Assembly: GCF_034702125.1 (NCBI RefSeq)
Contig: NC_085878.1
Location: 15,153,240 to 15,217,239, forward strand
DNA length: 64,000 nt
Direction: 5' to 3'
Source of the DNA: Engraulis encrasicolus
Taxonomy: Eukaryota > Chordata > Actinopteri > Clupeiformes > Engraulidae
Both the position numbers and the translations under genes were made by a program. The number at the start of each line of letters is the position of its first letter. The first letter of the stretch is position 1. The notes beneath the pieces are model-generated. The model had not been told where the DNA came from and ran no database searches. It saw only the letters and a program-made list of their open reading frames with translations. This document shows positions 59,454-64,000 of this stretch, piece after piece.

Positions 59454-61972
59454 ACTGTTTAAAATATTTTGAAACAAGCAAAGTGTAAATGAAACCACTC
59501 ACCTTGTCACGCCGTCATAATCCCCTCCAAAGCCAATGATGGTAGGGCCACCAATCTTGAATATGTGGTCAAAATGGTCTGAGTAATAAAGATAATACAA
59601 AATTACAGTGAAGAAGACTTAGTTTGGTTCCCTCGTTGTATGATTTTTATGGTCCTTTACAGATCATACCTGCTACGTCGCTGAGGGTGGCCGTTTTACT
59701 GCAGGTGACATAATCATTGTAGAAATTTATCATCACAATCCCTTGCTTTTCTTTCTGTGAAAAGAGAAGACAATAAGTGTTATCAAACTTCCTTAATTCC
59801 TTAATTCCTTAATTTCCCCCTGGGATCAATAAATGATACTCTAAACACTGTGCTCTCCTAAAACACCAACACCACCTTTTTTTCCTCATCTCTCTTGTTA
59901 TAGGCCTAGTGAATCGTCTGATAAGAACCCTCAAAGCCTTTCATTTCCTCTCACTCGTATGGCCTTTGGTCAGGCCAAAAGAATGATGCAAGTTCTCGCT
60001 CGTCTTTTTTGTTGACAACTTTGATGTACGTCAGTTGTTTTTTCATCACTTTCCATGCTGTCATAAAGTGAAGGTCATCTGATGAAAGCTGAGAGTATTT
60101 TTGCTGGTTAATTGAGAGACTGTGACAGGTGACACGTCAGTTAAGGGTTTTTTTCTGCAGTGGTTTTCATCATTGCACATAGGCTACCAAAGAGGTAATT
60201 TATTTATATGCCAACAGGTTTGTGAGGTTTTTAGATTTACGAAATGAAGATGGGGTCCTGCAGTGACGATCATAGCAGTTGAAAGTAACACTGGAATGAT
60301 TTCTCTTACTGTTTGTGTTCAGCGTTGTTTGTAAAGGTTTTGTTTGGTTTCATGGTTTATTGCTTGAAAGGGAATATTTGTCAGCGAGCAATACTGAACA
60401 TAGGATGGCTTTGAGACGAATCATGATGTCAGTGTTTGAACTAGCCCAAGTCAAAGCATGTCAGATAGGCCTACTATAGAAAAGAATGCAGTAAGCAGAA
60501 CAGCCAAAGCAAAATGGTATACAATGATCCCTTTTACCTCCCTTGTCTTCACAGTAACCGTTTTTCCTCAAAACATCAACTGCATTCTATAGCCCAAGAC
60601 TATAGTAATTCCGTTTCCCATGGAGTTTCCCATGTAGGCTACATTGTTTCCCCTCCAACTGCCATCCACACCCACCTTAACCACATCCCTTTCTTACCAC
60701 AGACTGTTACCTTTACCACACCCCAACAACCCTTAAGGCCAATTTATGGTCACAAACCAAACCATCTGCAACCAAGTGGCGCAGAGAATCATATAAAGTT
60801 GCCACCTGCTCTGACAAAAAAAACCTGGACATTTTTGACAATTTTTTTTGACCCAATTGTCCCTTTCTCTTGTAAGAAAGGTGACTTCATTCAGTGTACA
60901 GAGAAAATGTCACTGTGGTTGTCACATGGGAGTAACCAGTTGTTTGGGAGTAACCAACCAGGCATCTTTTCACACTGAAGGCACGGCGACACAAAATCCT
61001 TACCACTTTCAGGAGCACGCTGTCCGGAACATTCCTCTTGTGTTTGCACACTTCATAGGCTGACGAGTGGCTGAAGATAACGGGTGCTATGGACATGTCC
61101 AGCACCTGGTTCATGACTTCCTCTGAGACATGGGCCAGATCTACCAGCATCCCAATACGGTTCATCTCCAAGATTAGTTGCTTGAGAGAAATAGAAAAAA
61201 AAACACAAGCCAAAGAGGTAGCCTGTGAATGGATGTCATTCAAAACACATCACATATATGATGTGCTAATAAAATGAGTTTATGATGAGATCAATACATC
61301 AGCAATAGATCAGCTGAACAATGGCAAAGTGGCAAAGTCAATAGAACTGCCAAATTACTGACAGACAGAGGTATCTTATTTTGAATTTGATTGTTCTTCC
61401 TTGTTCCTTAATTGATTGTTCCTTCTTGTGATTTCCGGAAAGATCAGACCATGTTTTATGACCAATTTTGACAGAAATGTAAGAAATTTCAAAGGGTGTA
61501 CAAACTTTTTCCTATGACTGTAGTCCTCTACACATATCTACTCCAGACTTAGCATCAGGCCAAGAATGAATCACTGCCAGCAGGTTTCACCAAAAATAAG
61601 CTACTGCATAGAGCTAAGAAACAAGGGTTCAGACACTCGACTTATCACTGTATGTGTCATGTGTGCACTCTGCACATGAATTATCCATGATGTAGTGAAG
61701 GCTAAACTAGTTAATAGATTCAGACTGTGCAGATGCTGAACCTCAATAATTTTGTGACTTTCCCAGATGTGGCTCATGAATTGCACAGGTCTAAGTGTCA
61801 TACAGTGAAGTAATTTACATTTCTTCTATTTTTTTATTCATTTCCTGCTGTGAGAGTTTCTGGACTTGTATTTTGATCTCTGCTCTTTGCTCTTCCGGCT
61901 ACCTTTCCAAACGGTGACAGGCCGTGATGCTCCACAGGATCTGCTCCAGTGTCAACAAGCCAATTGTCAGCC
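57910..61972 (-). CDS. dpep1: dpep1, membrane (renal-type) dipeptidase, C-terminal six exons (5'-partial)
   Basis: In transcript order, exons 61903-61972, 61004-61180, 59670-59754, 59503-59578, 58837-58972 and 57910-58089 (minus strand) join in phase to 240 codons plus TAA. The sequence is that of a peptidase M19 zinc dipeptidase. It has ADNWLVDTG, two His zinc ligands in DLAHVS and [11 protein letters not shown], the active-site Asp region [11 protein letters not shown], and [11 protein letters not shown]. The last exon encodes a hydrophobic GPI-anchor signal. Family role: hydrolysis of dipeptides, cystinyl-bis-glycine and leukotriene D4 at the cell surface. The N-terminal half (signal peptide, first zinc ligands) lies beyond the right edge. 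Linkage to ankrd11 and slc22a31 points to DPEP1 rather than DPEP2 or DPEP3. Confidence 0.9.
58433..58515 (+). repeat. (GA)n / (GGGAGA)n tract
   Basis: GA run with a GGGAGA higher-order pattern occurring twice. Confidence 0.92.
58589..58647 (+). repeat. (GA)n microsatellite
   Basis: About 29 uninterrupted GA units. Confidence 0.96.
58837..58972 (-). CDS. dpep1: dpep1 exon ([16 protein letters not shown])
   Basis: 136 nt. Encodes [40 protein letters not shown] and RKVEE. The acceptor is tgttacag and the donor is gtgaga. The (GT)n-derived Cys-Val stretch upstream in the same open frame is intronic. Confidence 0.95.
59366..59451 (+). repeat. (GA)n microsatellite
   Basis: GA run with a single AAA interruption, in the dpep1 intron next to exon 59503-59578. 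On the gene strand this is (TC)n, 50 bp past the donor. Confidence 0.95.
59503..59578 (-). CDS. dpep1: dpep1 exon ([11 protein letters not shown])
   Basis: 76 nt. Encodes [20 protein letters not shown] and YDGVTR, containing the active-site Asp region. The acceptor is ttactcag and the donor is gtgagt. Confidence 0.93.
59670..59754 (-). CDS. dpep1: dpep1 exon ([12 protein letters not shown])
   Basis: 85 nt. Encodes [20 protein letters not shown] and TATLSDVA, matching the MVNFYNNYISC segment of the family. The acceptor is tttcacag and the donor is gtatga. Too short to be seen as an open frame. Confidence 0.93.
59755..61003 (-). other. dpep1: dpep1 intron
   Basis: 1,249 bp. The only structures are a (CCTTAATT)n triplet at about 59790-59815 followed by the repeat-like tttccccctgggatcaataa, and AT-rich sequence. 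Nothing else supported. Confidence 0.6.
61004..61180 (-). CDS. dpep1: dpep1 exon with zinc-binding His residues
   Basis: 177 nt, 59 codons, phase 0. Encodes [20 protein letters not shown] and [20 protein letters not shown]. The two His residues correspond to zinc ligands of renal dipeptidase. The acceptor is ctctcaag and the donor is gtaagg. Confidence 0.95.
61181..61902 (-). other. dpep1: dpep1 intron
   Basis: 722 bp with no recognised feature. Confidence 0.6.
61903..61972 (-). CDS. dpep1: dpep1 exon (ADNWLVDTG)
   Basis: 70 nt. The first base completes a Trp codon (CNTPW in relatives). Encodes [20 protein letters not shown] and FGK. The acceptor is ttccacag and the donor is gtagcc. It is the most upstream exon found; 61973-64000 shows none of the preceding family motifs. 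Confidence 0.92.
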
Positions 61973-64000
61973 CTGTGGAAGACACATAAAAATAAAATGC
62001 TCTTAACAATTTTCTGAATAATTCTTAGCATCAGATATAATGAAAATGGGTGGAACTTGACACCAAAGTGACATTTCTATTACTTCCAGACAGCCTTGCC
62101 TTGAAAGTTGGCCATCTTCAAAGCATGGGTCTCCAAAACCTAATCAGTTGATATACTGTACCTTTGTATAGAGTACAGCACACAACATGTGGCGGAAATA
62201 TGTTCTCAAGTAATACTATTATGGAAGTATCACAGGAGAACAGTATAGGCTCCAGCACCTTCGGATGGAGGAAAATGACAGGTACTTTCTGTGTGTTATG
62301 TTACCCGCCCTGCCTTTCTTTGTGTCCCTAGAGGATGGTTGGAATCTCCCCTGCTAACCCTAGCAGAGGATCAGGCAGTGACAGTTGTGATATTTTTAGG
62401 CCTATAACACCACTCTTTGGAGTAGTGACAAATGGGCAAAGTTCATTTTGAATGGGCCACTCTAAAGTTCTGAGGTTGAAAAATGTCAGGCATTCTTCAT
62501 AACAACTGCTTCCCTGAAGAATGTATTTTATTACACTAGTTTACTGGCACAAAAACGCTTCTTTCATTTAGTGAATGAAGACTAGTACATTATTCATGGT
62601 AAATTACCTATATATAGAAATAGCAGTACCCAGAATACCCAGAAAGACCCAGAAATATGACACCAGTATATATGCAGTCCAGTGTGGGAAATTTCCCTTC
62701 CTGCCTTTATTAATCTGGCCAGGGCCCAGAAATATATGACACCAGTCGCATGTGCAGCAAGTTCATCATGTCCAAGAGAAGAGAAAATGAGAAATTCAGA
62801 GTGGTGTAGGCCTATGTCCCTGATTACGTAGCCCGGTTTACGGTGATGCATGAAAATGAAGAATGGACCATATTTCGAGTACATATACAGAACAAATGTA
62901 ATATTTCAATCAAATATGATTATTTTGAAATTGGTGGTGATGATTTGTGAAGGGAAAACTCATATTTTGATGATGAACAGGTAAAATTGTTACACTGGAC
63001 TGGACATTTCAAGAGAAGGGTAAAGGACAGATGGGCAGACACAAAGCAGACTGAGGGATGAATATATTCCCGTTACCGTATGAATGAGTGGTGTAGAGTA
63101 AGCGTGTATGGATTGGCATAGTACCTGAACTTCTTTAATGATTTCATTTTAAGCAAATCATACGGGAGGATGTCCTAGAGGGCTTGCTATGCATAACTGC
63201 CAGTGAACTGGAGGAGTAATGGGAAGAGACAGGTTCATTCGAGAAGCTTGTACGCATGGATGAGCAGGGGGAATTAAAACTCTGAGGCGTAAAACAGGTG
63301 AGATAACAGCTGCCAATCACCCCTTGGCCTTCTCCTCAGCTATGTGTAAAAAAAGACTGCCAATAGCGTGAATACCAATACAAACTGTCAAAGGACAATT
63401 TGACTTCTGAATGTGCATATGTGGTTTTATAAGGAGATACCAATATATTTTTAAAATGACCATTGCAAAAAAAACCACTATCACCAGTGTCAGTGTCAGT
63501 TCTAGGTTTCTTCCATTTCCATCACCCATCATCGTTCCGCTTTGTGTTGAGGTCCGATATCACCCCGTCGGGACTTTTCCATGAACAATATCCTCCACTT
63601 GGGTCACTTAAGTCTTTCTTGCTAGCACTTGGGGGAAACCTTAACCCTCAACCTTGTCATTTCACTATTTTCACTTTTTCATCTCTAAGTGCTTTTTTCC
63701 TCTTGTTTGTTTTAATCCAACACATTTATATACTGTATTTTCACATTATATATGTTCAACATTGTTCATATATTCTCAGATGTCCCTAAGTTGGATATGT
63801 AACATAGGATACCAATTAGCCTATATGACTATTTTAGCCCTGTTTTGTGAATGGGAATGTGACATATTTTGGCATGCAGTGTGAAGGAGACAGTTGATAA
63901 GATGAAGTGGAAAAGACCACAGACTCTTATCTATCACATAGCTCCACAACACCCTCAGCAACTCCTTCATTATGCAATGACTGGTTTAATGATTGAATTT
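61973..64000 (-). other. dpep1: dpep1 upstream intron (right edge of window)
   Basis: About 2 kb searched on the minus strand for the preceding dipeptidase exons (motifs such as THSCNTPW) without success. No repeat or other gene could be supported, so the next exon is expected beyond the window. Confidence 0.55.

Overview
This is a vertebrate nuclear-genome window, almost certainly from a ray-finned (teleost) fish. It has split genes with GT-AG introns, very dense (CA)n and (CT)n microsatellites, Tc1/mariner and hAT elements, and tRNA-derived SINEs of the kinds common in fish. The species cannot be fixed from the sequence alone. Three protein-coding genes were reconstructed exon by exon with consistent splice phases. 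Layout: (1) 1-9207 is microsatellite-packed intron of the gene that follows; its N-terminal coding exons lie left of the window. (2) 9208-22657, + strand: nine coding exons of ankrd11 (ankyrin repeat domain 11), including one 7.27-kb exon, then a long 3'UTR with poly(A) signals near 24.14 kb and 27.62 kb. (3) 27.7-31.4 kb: a transposon-rich spacer with a decayed Tc1-like element and a second Tc1-like element carrying two nested MITEs. (4) 31794-53200, + strand: nine coding exons of an atypical SLC22 transporter, called slc22a31 from sequence type and position (636 codons). (5) 53.2-57.9 kb: convergent intergenic spacer with SINEs and MITEs. (6) 57910-61972, - strand: the last six coding exons of a membrane dipeptidase, dpep1 type; the upstream exons lie right of the window. 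ANKRD11, SLC22A31 and DPEP1 all lie in human 16q24.3, so the window is a conserved neighbourhood rather than a functional operon: a nuclear chromatin co-regulator, a plasma-membrane MFS protein and a GPI-anchored ectopeptidase. Nothing here is a prokaryote-like defence or biosynthetic system. The most unusual content is structural. Two slc22a31 exons are preceded by ladders of truncated copies of their own 5' ends (two copies before exon 3; about seven before exon 9), each with the adjacent intron sequence. A 1,080-bp nearly perfect palindromic transposon lies in an ankrd11 intron. Several exons use a (CT)n microsatellite as the polypyrimidine tract of their 3' splice site. Transposons with intact target-site duplications allow relative dating.
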